Shown here piece after piece: positions 1 to 9,074 of a stretch of DNA of 23,471 nucleotides. Source of the DNA: Larix sibirica. Taxonomy: Eukaryota > Streptophyta > Pinopsida > Pinales > Pinaceae. The position numbers and the translations under genes were made by a program. The notes beneath the pieces are model-generated. The model worked only from the letters and a program-made list of their open reading frames with translations. It was not told the origin of the DNA and ran no database searches. Location: the NCBI GenBank assembly GCA_004151065.3, contig NWUY0300006393.1, positions 14,233 to 37,703 of the forward strand. Reading direction: 5' to 3'. Within the stretch, counting starts at the first letter, position 1. Every line of letters starts with the position of its first letter.

Positions 1-325
1 GCTATAAATATCATTAACACAAAGAAATTTATGGGAATAGATTATATTATTGTAAGTAAATGGGAAGGAAACTTGAGCCATCGACGTAGTCTGCCGGATG
101 ACAATTTGCATCTGACCTAGTTGGGCACTCCTTTCTAGCAAGCAATCTATGTCGGACCAACTAGAACTTGTGGAAAAAGGTCAACAGCTTGCTCTAGTTA
201 ACTTTCTAATCAGGGAGACTTCAAGGATCAAGGAATTGAGTTGACATAGGTCTCATGATGATGAGATTTAGGTGTAACATCTTTTCATCCAACTAGGCCA
301 TAACATAGCCAAAAACAGGAAAAAA

Positions 326-1190
326 ATGAGTTCTACTTGGAGGGGATAAGGTCCATTCGCTGCTTGGCCTTAGGAGGATTGATTGTATCTACTTTAGGGC
401 TTGGGACTTCGTGCTTGGTTCCACTAGTGCTAGCCATTGCAGGTTCAACCATCTGCATAAGATTCTCTACTTTCACATTCTAGTCTTCCTCTTTCACCTC
501 AGGGGGATTATTCATCGAGACTTTTTTCGCCAAGGGTTGCATCTCGTTCTCCGCCTTTGCTTCTGGTCCATAATCGACTATGCCATCTTCCCCTATAAAA
601 ACAAGTAGTGGAAAGGGAAGGTGGAAAATCTTGGCGATATTAGTGCACCATTCAATTACAGTTTGCACTCAGGTGTCCAATCTTTTGAATCCTAGTTTGC
701 ATGTCCTCTTCCACATCCCTGATATCATTTCGAATTTCCAGCAGCATATCCGTCATCGCGGCAAGGCAGCGAGCTATGCCTGTACCATTGGTTCCCTGAG
801 ATCATTCATGGCAGTCGTGACCTCGTCTGCTGGGAGCTCTATGATGCTCCTGAGCCATACTGCACTTGCCTTTGTCACTCCCCCTCCCACAGACTGTCAC
901 ACTGGGCGTGTAGAGATACCAAGTAGTCGTCAAAGAATAAAACTTCAAGGTTAGAATGGGCAAGAATGCCAGTTTCCATCAACTTGTTAATATGGATTCC
1001 AGGGACAATATCCATCTTAAACACACCATGAATACACTTGTGCGGACTGGTCATATTAGCTCTCAGGGAATGCGGAGTATCAATGTTGCACAATCGACGA
1101 CGTCACCACTGAAGCCACCTCGCCAACCAGTCTGTCCTAGACATGATGCCCCGTCTGATCGCCATTAATGTCGATGCTTCCTCTGTCAGT
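326..1190 (-). pseudogene. Broken coding remnant of unknown family
   Basis: Function is not recognised. Reading the minus strand from about 1190 down to 326 gives a protein-like path that changes frame and meets stops, including TAG near 508 and another near 326. The upstream part (about 1093-875) is open for 72 codons and contains the stretch DIVPGIHINKLMETGILAHS. The middle part (about 850-650), once a frame change is allowed, looks like an acidic amphipathic helix or coiled coil (MLLEIRNDIRDVEEDMQ). The end (about 668-326) is hydrophilic and rich in Pro, Lys and Glu. The stretch is richer in GC than its surroundings, as old coding DNA in this window would be. It lies about 600 bp past the integrase end of the neighbouring gypsy element on the same strand. 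It could therefore be an extra 3' ORF of that element, a gag-like or plant-transposon protein of another element, or a dead host gene. The coding nature is fairly likely; the identity is unknown. Confidence 0.45.
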
Positions 1191-1789
1191 CACCTCATTC
1201 GGTATTTTTTCTTCATATTCTTAAAACAAATACATATAAACATTTTTATGAGGAAATAAATCTCAAAGAGAATTAAAATAATCCATGAATTAAAGATTAG
1301 AAGAATAATAAAAAATAACGAATAATGAGATGGACTTTCAAAATAGGGCCAAAGATTTAAAGGAAAATCATTGAGACTTTCAACAATAATAGAGTCATAG
1401 CTTTAATAATAGAGTCATAGCTTTAGGGGAAACCATACAAAAAATTAAAGAAGATCATTGAGACTTTCATCAATAATAGAGTCATAGATTTAGGGGAAAC
1501 CATAGAAAAAATTAAATAATACTATAAGCTGAATTCTATTTACACGAAGTATCTAATCCCCTACCGAAAATGTTCGTCACATTACAGAGTTAAAAACAAT
1601 AGATAAAACACCACACATTTTAGACTCTGTAGCACAAAAATTGGAAGTATCAAATTTTGAATCACTTGCACCTATAAAAGCATGGTGTATTCTTTACTTC
1701 ATGCATGGTGAAGGGGCCCTCACACTTATGATCAAACAATTTGAACTTGCATTTTCTATTGCTAGTAGTAATCCATTTTAAGGATTTTC
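1191..1789. other. AT-rich spacer, no gene seen
   Basis: This stretch lies between the unknown coding remnant and the integrase end of the gypsy element. It is AT-rich with stops in all frames and holds the local tandem duplication at 1367-1510. A 3' LTR of the minus-strand gypsy element would be expected here or just left of here. I could not match this sequence to the LTR-like sequence at 5626-6140. Confidence 0.5.
1367..1510. repeat. Tandem duplication, 87-bp period with nested 18-bp repeat
   Basis: A unit beginning ATCATTGAGACTTTCA starts at 1367 and again at 1454. Both copies continue into AATAATAGAGTCATAG and GGGGAAACCATA. Within the first copy the segment AATAATAGAGTCATAGCTTT is itself duplicated, at about 1386 and 1404. 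The copies are nearly identical, so the duplication is fairly recent compared with the surrounding decayed repeats. Confidence 0.75.
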
Positions 1790-2650
1790 TCTAATATTGG
1801 AAATATTACGTAGCATCCTCTTTTCATAGGTGGTAGCCAACATCTTCTTGTACACCTTATTATATTGAAGAACTTGAATGCACTACTCATTTAGTGTTTC
1901 TGAATTAGTGAGGATTGCACTTTTAAAAGTTAGGGCAAAGGAGGTAATGTAGGGAAGGGAATTTTGACTTTAAGAGGGATGGAAACCTCTACCTTGTACA
2001 TTAGAGAGAATGTGGTAGCACTTATTAGTGTACATGTGAAAGTATGGTAGGCTTAGATTATGAAAGATTTTAAAAGCCAACCCCTTTTCGAAGTAAATAC
2101 CATTTCCTTAAGGATGGAGACCAAGGATTTATTGAAAGCTTCAAACTAGCCATTGGCTTGAGGGTAATGGGGTGAGGGGAAATTTTTTTGTATGTTGTAC
2201 CTCTCACAAACCTCTTTCATTTGGTGGTTCATGAAGACCCCATTGATGTCATAGATAATAGTGCGAGATCCCCAAACCAACATATGATGTGGTTGAAAAT
2301 CAACATTGTTATAAGGTGTGGCTAACTATTTTATGTAAGGGAATGGATTCAACCTAGTTTGTGAAATACTTAGGATGGAGGCATGTTTCTCTAAGGATTT
2401 AGGGTTAATATTTCCAATGAGATCATGATCCTAGGTTGCAAATTGTAAAAGTGGTAATAAAGGATGCAACAAGGTAGCAAGGGTATGAATATCATTGGCA
2501 TGTGCTTGAAACTAGATGAAATTGTGGACAAAGAAAAAGAGTCATGCCCTAAGGTGGGCCAATAGTATCCATAGATCACCTTTTGGGAGATGGCATGTCC
2601 CCCAAACTAATATTTGTAGATGCCTTGGTGTTACTCTCAAAGGGTGACCT
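1790..2650 (-). pseudogene. Gypsy integrase domain (degenerate)
   Basis: The integrase would insert the element's cDNA into host DNA. Just upstream of 2579 the frame contains the end of an HHCC-type zinc region (FGGHAISQKV), followed by GYYWPT and a region with lost Cys residues. At about 2260-2100 lies the catalytic core: IIYDINGVF, aligned with the usual IISDNGTQF around the second Asp, then SPHYPQANG, an in-frame TAG at 2146-2148, and FEAFNKSL carrying the expected catalytic Glu. Further on, the AYRT-TPF-VYG-EAVLP block is visible as AYHTFTCTL and MYKVEVSIPLKVKIP, with a TAA where Trp normally stands. A helical Arg/Lys/Glu-rich tail follows to about 1800. No chromodomain was seen. The domain is certain; the gene is clearly dead. 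Confidence 0.85.
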
Positions 2651-2899
2651 TGACTTCTTTTGGACTGGGGAAACAAAGGATAACATCATGAAAATAATGT
2701 TTTTATAAGGTCCCCCCATCTATAATATGATGCGTGGATGTGAAGTTATGTTGTTTCTTAGAAGGGCGTCTACCATTGTCATCATCCCCAGAAGAAATAT
2801 ATCTAACCACCTTCTTATACTTGTCCTAATCAGTGATGGTAGAATCTTGAATGTAGAAGATGGATTTGTCTGGAAAGGCACCATTTGTGTAGTTAATGG

Positions 2900-3379
2900 A
2901 CATCATGGGGAAAAGGAAACCAACAAGGTGATCAACCATGATCACCCTCTTTTTGAACTTTTGGTAAATGAATTTGAGATTGATCAACTCTTACAGGAGG
3001 AGGACCCACCAGACTATGCAACCAACAAAAGGATTGATCTTATTAAGGATATAACAAAGGGGATGATGTTGAATGAGCATGTAATGTTGGAGCTTCTTGG
3101 TGGAGAATAGGATGGCTAAGCATTGTTTCTCAACTTCCAATACTTAAAATTATAGGGAATGAATGCATGACCAATGGTAAATGGTGCATCTAATTCCACT
3201 TTCATCTTTTTGAGCAAGCATCCCCCAGCCAGCAAATATTTTGTTACTGAAGTGTACAAGATGAGTGGGTAGTCATCAATAGAAGGAACACATATTATGA
3301 GGAAGACTAACATTTCCATGTGATCTTCAAAAATGTTCTTCCACCTAAGAAATAGGGGAATTCTTCTTGAAGAGTGCAT
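2900..3379 (-). pseudogene. Gypsy RNase H domain (degenerate)
   Basis: RNase H removes the RNA strand of the RNA-DNA hybrid during reverse transcription. The minus frame has DYPLILYTSVTKYLLAGG, which matches the PLILYLAVSD...GAVL start of the gypsy RNase H. After a frameshift near 3118 it continues with CLAILFSTKKLQHYM, matching the CLALVFA.QKLRHYL helix, then INPFVGCIVWW and, after a stop, INLKFIYQKFKKR (the usual FDI.YIHQKA.KGQALADFL end). The open plus-strand frame across 2727-3110 is the antisense of this domain and is not a separate gene. Confidence 0.8.
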
Positions 3380-3599
3380 TTAAGGCATGGGAATGAAGAG
3401 AGGAGTTAGGTAGGAAGTGTTAAATGATACCATGTTTTTCTAGGAAGTAGTGGACATTGATAATTGTATGAAGAGGAGGCATATCATGAATGGCACAAAT
3501 ATTTTATGGGTCAATTTGATTCCTTGATGAGAGTAGATGAATCATAAGCGAATACCAATCTTGACTCTGAAAATGCACTTTCTGGGTTCATCTTGATGC

Positions 3600-4100
3600 A
3601 AAGGTGATTGAAGATCATGTGAAGGTCCTGGAAATGGTCACAAATATTTCAATACTTTTTATGAGGTCATCAATGTAGGATTGAACAATATTGTTTATGA
3701 GGCCATGAAACATAAGCATCATAGCATGCTAGTAGGTGGCTCATGTGTTCTTGATGTCGAAGGGCATGACTTTGTAATAAAAGGTGCCCTAGAAGTTGGT
3801 GATGATAGTCTTAATTTGATATTATTTACAATAAGGATTTGGTCATAACTGAAAAATCATCATAAGAGACATGATCTCAATGATGATGTCGATGAAGAGA
3901 AGAGGAAAATAATATTTAGGGCAAGCTACATTGATGTCCTTAAAGTTAATGCAAACATGGAAGACCTCGATCTTTTTCATGACCAAGACCGATTTAGAGA
4001 CATGCTTAGAATAATTGATGGCATAAATGAATGGCACGTCAAGAATTTTTAAATTTTGAAATTTGACGTTTTTGTTAGTCTTCATATTCATTACTCACTA
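3600..4100 (-). pseudogene. Gypsy reverse transcriptase domain (degenerate)
   Basis: The open piece 4091-3843 carries VLVMKK, then HVCINFKDINVACPKYYFPL, matching the VPVMKKDG.IRVCVDFRDLNKACPKDDFPLP block of plant gypsy RT, including the helix before the first catalytic Asp. Downstream, with stops, come YQIKT, then GTFYYKVMPF at 3788-3759, the ATY.HAM helix, and YIDD at 3677-3666, the polymerase catalytic motif (YVDD/YIDD in most elements). The DD pair is intact although the frame is broken by several stops. The domain is about full length. Confidence 0.88.
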
Positions 4101-4829
4101 ACATTGATGCATTGTTATGTCGTCATTGTAATTTATGATGTTATGAATGATCATAGAAGGATTTGTGCCTTCCATATCTTAATGCATACATAAGAATAGA
4201 TTAACATACACACATAGAAGGGTAGAGAAAGCAGTAACCTCCCTAGTAGAGAGATACGATCCTAATTACGCAACCTTCCAGATGTTCATTGATACCAACA
4301 TTTATATTCATGGTTTAGACAATGAGGGGGGAATTCCCTTCCTTAGAGAAGGGGGATTCTTCTCCACACTAGGCATGAAGAATGGCATGCCATGGGATGG
4401 TAGGGGGAGGTAATCTTAACGAGGAAATTGGGTTTAAAGGTGAAGTGATCAAGTTCAATTACGTGAATGTCACCCTCCTATGTGGCTAGGGATTCTAGGA
4501 TGATATCATATTTTTGGAGAAGATCCTTCAAGGGTGAGGATGTCAGATGAGTGGTGCAATTTGGATCTTGGATGTGGATTAGTTCATTTTGAGAGGGTCA
4601 ACATCGTATTGGATGCACATGGGAATAAACATGGATTCAATAGATAAGACAAATATTAACCGAGAGTCACCCTAAGCATTGACTTGCAAGATTTTAGAAA
4701 TACAAGAGTCTTGGAAGACAACAAACACTGCCTAAACAACTCTTTTTGGGGCCAAGGAAAATGAATGGGGCTCCAACTAAATGGAGTAGGTATTCCCTTC
4801 ATGATGGAAGAGAATCTCACGTTTTGAAC

Positions 4830-5216
4830 TCAAGCGATATCAAGCATGGAGTTGAGCCATGTGAAACAGAGAAGGAAGTGGTACTCTAGCTTCCGATCAA
4901 GCACCACTAAGAGGGAGAGGACCATTATATGTCTAAGAGTTAAATCGAATGAGAGGACCAAATAACCAATAGATTTTTATGGATATACTGAATCCTCAAT
5001 ATACAAGGTGGATAAGGGAGAGATTGGATGCCCTTAAGACATGATGTTAAGGGTTGAGCCTAGGTCCACAATGATCCGCTTTAGTCTTGCATCACTAATG
5101 CTAATATAAATAAAAAAAGAGGGAAGCAATATTTTGTTCTTATTTGTGAGGTTTAGGGAATATTGAAAGGCCAAACGACAAGGAGGGGCTAGGTTTTGTC
5201 TTAATTTTGGTATCAC
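4830..5216 (-). pseudogene. Gypsy aspartic protease domain (degenerate)
   Basis: The retropepsin would process the Gag-Pol polyprotein. The minus frame ends its open part with RIIVDLGSTLNIMS, the pepsin-like catalytic motif (usually VDNGSSLNIMP), with Asp, Gly and Ser kept. After a stop the path continues with a hydrophobic strand block and then YHFLLCFTWLNSM, which matches the YNLLLGRPWIH motif that closes this region in plant gypsy elements. The stretch 4100-4830 towards RT shows only scattered coding-like pieces. Confidence 0.78.
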
Positions 5217-5222
5217 ATCTCA

Positions 5223-5612
5223 AAGGGAGTCCAACAACAAGTTTCTTTGATTAGGAAAATTTCAAAGAAGATCCATTATAGATATCTCCACATTCTAAGA
5301 AGAAGTCATAAAAAATGACATAAGATTTTACCCTTGGGAGGAGCATGATGTATGCATGTCGAGCCCTCGTGGCACTTGGTTGGTTTTGATAGATCGCTTC
5401 TACTCAATTTCAAGGAAAGAAGCATTGTCCTGGACATGCATGGGTATCGTGGCCAAAGGAGAATTGGCGGTTACTTGACCCATGGTAAGGATGAATGAAA
5501 GGAGGGTAGGAAGGAGGCCCCATAATGCAAATAATAAGGGAGGAGAGAGAAGAGGGAAGGGAGGTGAGAGCATTTTGTTAAGAGAGGAAAGGTTTGACAA
5601 GAACTCCCTAAT
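5223..5612 (-). other. Short leader/gag remnant region, gag apparently deleted
   Basis: Between the primer-binding-like site and the protease only about 390 bp remain. A minus-strand open frame at 5654-5400 (84 codons) runs through the primer site itself, so it is unlikely to be a genuine protein start. The plus strand here is purine-rich (GGAGG/GAGGGAAGG at about 5500-5600). No zinc-knuckle or other gag motif was seen. Confidence 0.45.
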
Positions 5613-5622
5613 GGAGTCACCA
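5613..5622 (-). other. Primer-binding-like site of the gypsy element
   Basis: The minus strand reads TGGTGACTCC followed by ATTAGGGAG. This resembles the TGGCGACTCC...GGGGA context that follows the 5' LTR in plant Tat/Ogre-type elements and that would pair with a tRNA 3' end, probably tRNA-Arg. Three bases upstream on the minus strand the sequence ends in CACTACA, a good LTR 3' terminus. The assignment rests on this match alone. A weaker tRNA-Met-like alternative exists at 5641-5653. Confidence 0.5.
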
Positions 5623-5625
5623 AAA

Positions 5626-6140
5626 TGTAGTGAACAAATAGCTCTGTTTACCACATGCTATGTCTTGGTAGGAATGGAATACAACCCAAGCACATACACA
5701 CAATTAAAAGGGAAAGAGAGGAGAGTGGAGTCACCTCTCGATTTTAGGACTAAATTGAGAAAATTTAGGGTGATACAAAGAAAATCAAAAGAGGGAAAAC
5801 CAATAGATTAATTAGGATCTTAGGATGTTGTTAATGTTAGCCTAGAGATACAAATGATATAGGTACCTCACTTAGCTTTCAAATCACATTTACCATCAAA
5901 TTAAATGAGGGAAGTGAGTCAACTAACTAAGGTTAATTGACAAACAATTCCTTTAATAAATTAGAAACCTTAATGCTAGCAATGCAAAGGAAAAAGTGGA
6001 AATAATTCATCCAGAATTCATTGTTATAGATGATGAAGCTTCCTAAGATGAATAGGAGTCGTGGAAACCCTCCAAGAGTGATCCACATCCTACACATGCA
6101 ACTCTAAATTCTTGCACGTCAATGCATACTTATATTTAAG
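5626..6140 (-). repeat. LTR-like segment of the gypsy element (copy A)
   Basis: On the plus strand the segment starts TGTAGTGAAC directly beside the primer-binding-like site, so it is the inner (3') edge of the minus-strand element's 5' LTR. It is similar over about 450 bp to 19115-19620 in the same orientation. Shared blocks include AACAAATAG, GTGGAGTCA, AGATTAATTAGG, ATTCCTTTAAT, and TGGAAA...CTCCAAGA.TATC.ACATCC. The minus-strand sequence CTTAAATATAAG at about 6130-6140 could be the U3 TATA region, in which case the LTR continues to the right of 6140. The outer CA end was not found. Confidence 0.65.
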
Positions 6141-6252
6141 GATCCATACTTGCCTTAAGGTGTAGAAACCTTAGCAAATCTTTTTAAATCTTAAAATTCT
6201 AACTATAAATTGTTTGCTAGTATTTTTGTAAAAGTATTCAAATTTTCATGAT
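6132..6252 (+). repeat. Left arm of a diverged inverted repeat
   Basis: The sequence from TATTTAAGGATCCATACTT through TGTAGAAACC, AACTATAAATTGTTTG and TATTTTTGTAA matches, as reverse complement, 7561-7680 at roughly 70-75% by eye. The arm overlaps the presumed U3 side of LTR copy A. The best explanation is therefore two pieces of the same LTR family in opposite orientation; a long-TIR transposon is less likely. Confidence 0.65.
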
Positions 6253-6400
6253 TTTAGTTTTAGAAATTTTGGGTGATTTTGAAGTAAAATATTTTATCCT
6301 ATAGAATTTGGGTGAATCGTTTTTGGAAAAAATGGTCATGGACAATTTTATTTTGGAAAAAAATAAAAATAGCCAAATGACAAATTTAGCCCCTAAAATT

Positions 6401-6413
6401 TGTGTGTGTGTGT
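6401..6413. repeat. TG dinucleotide microsatellite
   Basis: A short (TG)6 run, interrupted by TT and then continuing as TGTGTG to about 6420. Confidence 0.8.
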
Positions 6414-6419
6414 TTGTGT

Positions 6420-7560
6420 GATTGTCAAGTTAAAACTTCCAAGGTATGAGTGGAACTAAGACAACAAAGATTCCCTATAATGAGTGAATCAAGCTTGCAA
6501 GGTTGGAGCCAAGGTAACCACAAGAGATCCCTGTAGAAATGTTGGAGATGGTACAAGCAATGACCTATGCACTTCAGAGAAGTGGAAGGTGAGTTTGATT
6601 GTTAATCTAAGTGTGTGCCCACGAATTAGGGTTTTCAAAGATAGAAGAATCCAAAAGTCTTTACAAGGAGGAATTGAATGGTATAAATAGGCAAGGGAGT
6701 GACCTCAAGGCATAGGAGCATCCAAGTCATATGGAACCATCATATCATCCATGTTCATCATGTCCCATGAGCTTTTAGGCTAAAAATGACTCGTTGTTAT
6801 GCATGTTGTGAGTTCACGGTCGTCGTACTCCAAGGAAACCTACTGTACAATTTTCATCGATGGATTAGGTAGGGTTGGAGAGGTTTGACTCAAATTGACT
6901 TCGTAAATAACATGTCCGAAATGGGTTTGTGCTACTATGGATCCAAAATGAGGCATCCTAAGTGACCATGAACCAAATTAAGGGGTTTGAACCCCAATTG
7001 GACCCATGAAGTTAGGAATACCCCAAGGTCAAAGTGAGTCAAACTAACAACCATGGAGGAAACAACATCTAAGAAACCCACAAAGTGTAAGACATCCCAA
7101 ATGGGTCTTAACACCTCTAATCCAAGGTGAGGGGGAGACTAGTAAGATAATTAATCACATTAGAGCAATTGTTGAAAGATATTGTATAATCATTAAGTAG
7201 GTCACATATGCCAAGCAACACAAAAGTATACCATGCAATTAACCTCTTGGTAGATAAACATATGTGAGTATCCTAATGTGAATCTCATACATTACATATT
7301 CCACAAAGGACAAACCTAGAAAAATGATCACATACCTTTTCACATAACATCCAATATCCAAGCCAAGAGAAACAAAGAGGGTTTTGGCAATGAAAATTTT
7401 AGGATCTAAATTTAGCCCACAAGCTAATTTTCAATGGTTTCTTCCATTATAAAAGATTAGTCAATTTCTATTATTTTCTACCATGATTTGTCCAACTTCC
7501 ACATGATACATTTTTTTACTCTAAACATCGCCAAAAATTGTCCATAAACTATATAAAATA
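6420..7560. other. Unassigned sequence inside the inverted repeat
   Basis: No coding region is supported; the longest open frame (6484-6690) is 68 codons without recognisable motifs. A clean TATAAATA occurs on the plus strand at 6682-6689, which could be an LTR-type promoter of an unknown element. The stretch is AT-rich with many short open frames and no structured RNA that I recognise. Confidence 0.4.
6682..6689 (+). promoter_or_regulatory. TATA-box-like site, orphan
   Basis: TATAAATA in the context GGTATAAATAGGC is a textbook plant TATA box. No gene follows, so if it was ever used it was probably the promoter of an LTR or another repeat. Random occurrence in AT-rich DNA is a real alternative. 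Confidence 0.25.
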
Positions 7561-7680
7561 CTTAGAAATTTAAATATTCTTACAAAAATATGGTCAAACA
7601 TATTATAGTTGGAAATTTAAGAATTAGTAAGATTCACCATTGTTTCTACACTTCAAGAAAATTATAGATCCTTAAAATTT
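7561..7680 (-). repeat. Right arm of the diverged inverted repeat
   Basis: This is the reverse complement of the arm at 6132-6252. Shared blocks, read on the minus strand, are TTAAGGATCTATA, GTGTAGAAAC, CAACTATAATATGTTTG and ATATTTTTGTAAGAATATT. Similarity may continue weakly to about 7380 (GGGCTAAATTTAG against a related AAATTTAGCCCC at about 6382). Confidence 0.65.
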
Positions 7681-7689
7681 TCTTTGATT

Positions 7690-8035
7690 GCTCATAAACC
7701 TCATCACTGAAAGAAAGAAAAAAATTACAAGCAACTTGGACCTTGTGAATACCTACCCACTCATACACTCATAGTGAATACTTTCTTCAAAAGATGCCAC
7801 ATTAAGGGTACTCTATGTGCAGTGGCAAAAAGTTCAACCTAAAAACACTAAGAATGACTCTTTGTAAAACCTAAGGAAAAGAGGGATGGGATGTTGTCAT
7901 GTTAACATTCAATCCATCCTATGCTCTTTAACCCTAATCAGTTTAGAGTACAACGGGAAGTGACATGTGACTTGTGACCAAACCATGTGTTGGGTGATGA
8001 AGGTCGAAGAGGGAAAGGTGACAGGTGACTTTAAA
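7690..8035. other. Unassigned AT-rich spacer
   Basis: No gene, no long open frame and no recognised repeat, apart from a GGTGACAGGTGAC-type short repeat near 8015-8032 that may be the tail of the SINE-like sequence to its right. Confidence 0.4.
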
Positions 8036-8039
8036 TGAC

Positions 8040-8092
8040 GTACGAACCCGGCATTGGGAACCTAAATAATCGAGCAGCGTGCTTACTACGGC
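8040..8092 (-). mobile_element. tRNA-derived SINE-like fragment
   Basis: On the minus strand, GCCGTAGTAAGCACGC (8092-8077) resembles a pol III A box and GGGTTCGTAC (8049-8040) a B box, about 30 bp apart as in a tRNA head. No anticodon stem or acceptor stem closes, so it is not an intact tRNA gene. Ends and target-site duplications were not found, so the extent is only the promoter head. Confidence 0.4.
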
Positions 8093-8101
8093 ACCGCACG
8101 A

Positions 8102-8224
8102 TGCCTGACAAACACTTACATCTGAAAAATCAATTCAGCTACTTACCGAATAACGACGAGTATTGAATCGTGGACGTCTTATATGCCTCACAAACACTTG
8201 GACCTGAAGATCAATTCAGCTACT
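8102..8224. repeat. Direct repeat, two 41-42-bp copies 82 bp apart
   Basis: TGCCTGACAAACACTTACAT... at 8102-8143 and TGCCTCACAAACACTTGGAC... at 8184-8224 both end in TCAATTCAGCTACT. They differ at a handful of positions. The pair may be part of a larger decayed repeat next to the SINE-like fragment. Confidence 0.75.
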
Positions 8225-8323
8225 CAGAGGCGCAAGCTTAAATTACTTAGCAAAATATGTGCTGGGTGAGAAGCTTTAAGCGTAGAAGAGTGCTCGGTGG
8301 TATACTAACTACTGGATTAGATT

Positions 8324-8681
8324 CAATGTCTTCTCATAAACTACGTGTGTTTTTCTTGATATTTATTGGGAATCAAATTTTTTTGATATTCATTAGAAAT
8401 AAAAAATTGGCGGTATAATCTAATCATGGTACAATCTAACCATAGTGACCTCAAAAACATTGTTCTACCTAATCGGCTATTCAGCTAAACAAACACTATT
8501 CAACCTGCTACAATCCAGGTGAACATATTCAGCCTGCTGCAACCCATTTAATGCAGCTGCAGTGAACCTATTGATCGATCAACAGGCCCACTGCAAGCCC
8601 ATTAAATGGGCTGCAGCAGACTGAATAGTGTTCGCCACTCAACTACTCTATCTACTCAAAAACAATGTCTTCTCATAAACT
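8324..8681 (+). mobile_element. 320-bp insertion flanked by 19-bp perfect direct repeats
   Basis: CAATGTCTTCTCATAAACT occurs at 8324-8342 and again, without mismatch, at 8663-8681. The 320 bp between them (8343-8662) end with CTCAAAAA just before the right copy. That is how a retroposed insert with a short A tail and a target-site duplication looks, on the plus strand. A 19-bp duplication is long for a DNA transposon and fits L1-type target-primed insertion. No A/B boxes or coding sequence were recognised inside. The foldback at 8521-8633 lies in its right half. A segmental duplication of the short motif is the alternative. Confidence 0.5.
8521..8633. repeat. 113-bp imperfect palindrome (foldback)
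   Basis: The centre is TTGATCGATCAA at 8571-8582. The left arm (GAACATATTCAGCCTGCTGC...) and the reverse complement of the right arm (GAACACTATTCAGTCTGCTG...) pair over about 56 bp at about 83%, with one single-base bulge. A further partial copy of the arm, CACTATTCAACCTGCTACAA, precedes it at about 8493-8512. It could be a MITE-like foldback or a remnant of an inverted tandem duplication. A transcribed RNA from here would form a long hairpin. Confidence 0.8.
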
Positions 8682-9074
8682 TGATGCTTACCACTGACAT
8701 GAAGGACAAAAGAATAATAAATTTGCATAACGATGGCCACATATATTGGTATATCGTGTTGTAAATAACATCCACAATTTGCAGCAGGACATGGCCTTTA
8801 TCTGGATTGTGAGCGATGCAAATTAGAGGAGGTAAAGATGCTTGTTTAGTGCTACAGTAAAGACAAAACAAGCATCCAATTGCCCTTATGGAAGTTGCAA
8901 AGCAAGGGGCACGCAACCATGTGTGCCTTGTTTCTTTGGTTGGATAATAGTGTGACAAACCTAAGTAAAAAAGAAAGTTCTAATGCTCCATAACCCTTTT
9001 TCAAATTCAAATTAGGGATGAGATATCATCCCTGAGGTAGGGAGTCTTCCACGAAATTTCTTTGACATCAATAC

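Larger units (their letters stand above)
1790..6140 (-). mobile_element. Decayed Ty3/gypsy LTR retrotransposon, minus strand
   Basis: From high to low coordinates the minus strand shows an LTR-like segment (from 5626 rightward), a primer-binding-like site (5613-5622), aspartic protease (about 5216-4830), reverse transcriptase (about 4100-3600), RNase H (about 3379-2900) and integrase (about 2650-1790). The order PR-RT-RH-INT is diagnostic of Ty3/gypsy as opposed to Ty1/copia. Stops and frameshifts interrupt every domain, so the copy is old and inactive. Only about 400 bp separate the primer site from the protease, too short for a normal gag, which appears deleted. No 3' LTR was identified. 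The motif style (RT with INFKDINVACPK, integrase with PQANG) and the primer site suggest the non-chromodomain Tat/Ogre-like branch, but the lineage is a tentative inference. The right boundary of the LTR is uncertain and may extend beyond 6140. Confidence 0.88.

Noticed and set aside
580-954. Plus-strand open frame of 124 codons
   Set aside because: It is antisense to the coding-like path on the minus strand, whose coiled-coil and hydrophilic stretches look more protein-like.
2727-3110. Plus-strand open frame of 127 codons
   Set aside because: It lies antisense to the gypsy RNase H domain, which is clearly recognisable on the minus strand; the plus frame has no motif of its own.
5641-5653. 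tRNA-Met-type primer site (minus TGGTAAACAGAGC)
   Set aside because: It needs a gap and a mismatch against TGGTATCAGAGC, and its neighbouring LTR edge is poor. The site at 5613-5622 has a better edge (CACTACA) and leader context.
5400-5811. Overlapping frames on both strands near the primer-binding-like site
   Set aside because: They run across the LTR edge and primer site and through purine-rich sequence, so they are not believable proteins.
8040-8092. Intact tRNA gene
   Set aside because: A- and B-box-like motifs are present, but no cloverleaf with acceptor stem can be closed, so only a SINE-like head is called.
8656-8958. Minus-strand open frame of 100 codons upstream of the phytocyanin gene
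   Set aside because: No recognised domain, its 3' end overlaps the 19-bp direct repeat, and composition is Cys/Ile-rich as expected by chance. A short unknown gene cannot be excluded, but the sequence gives no support.
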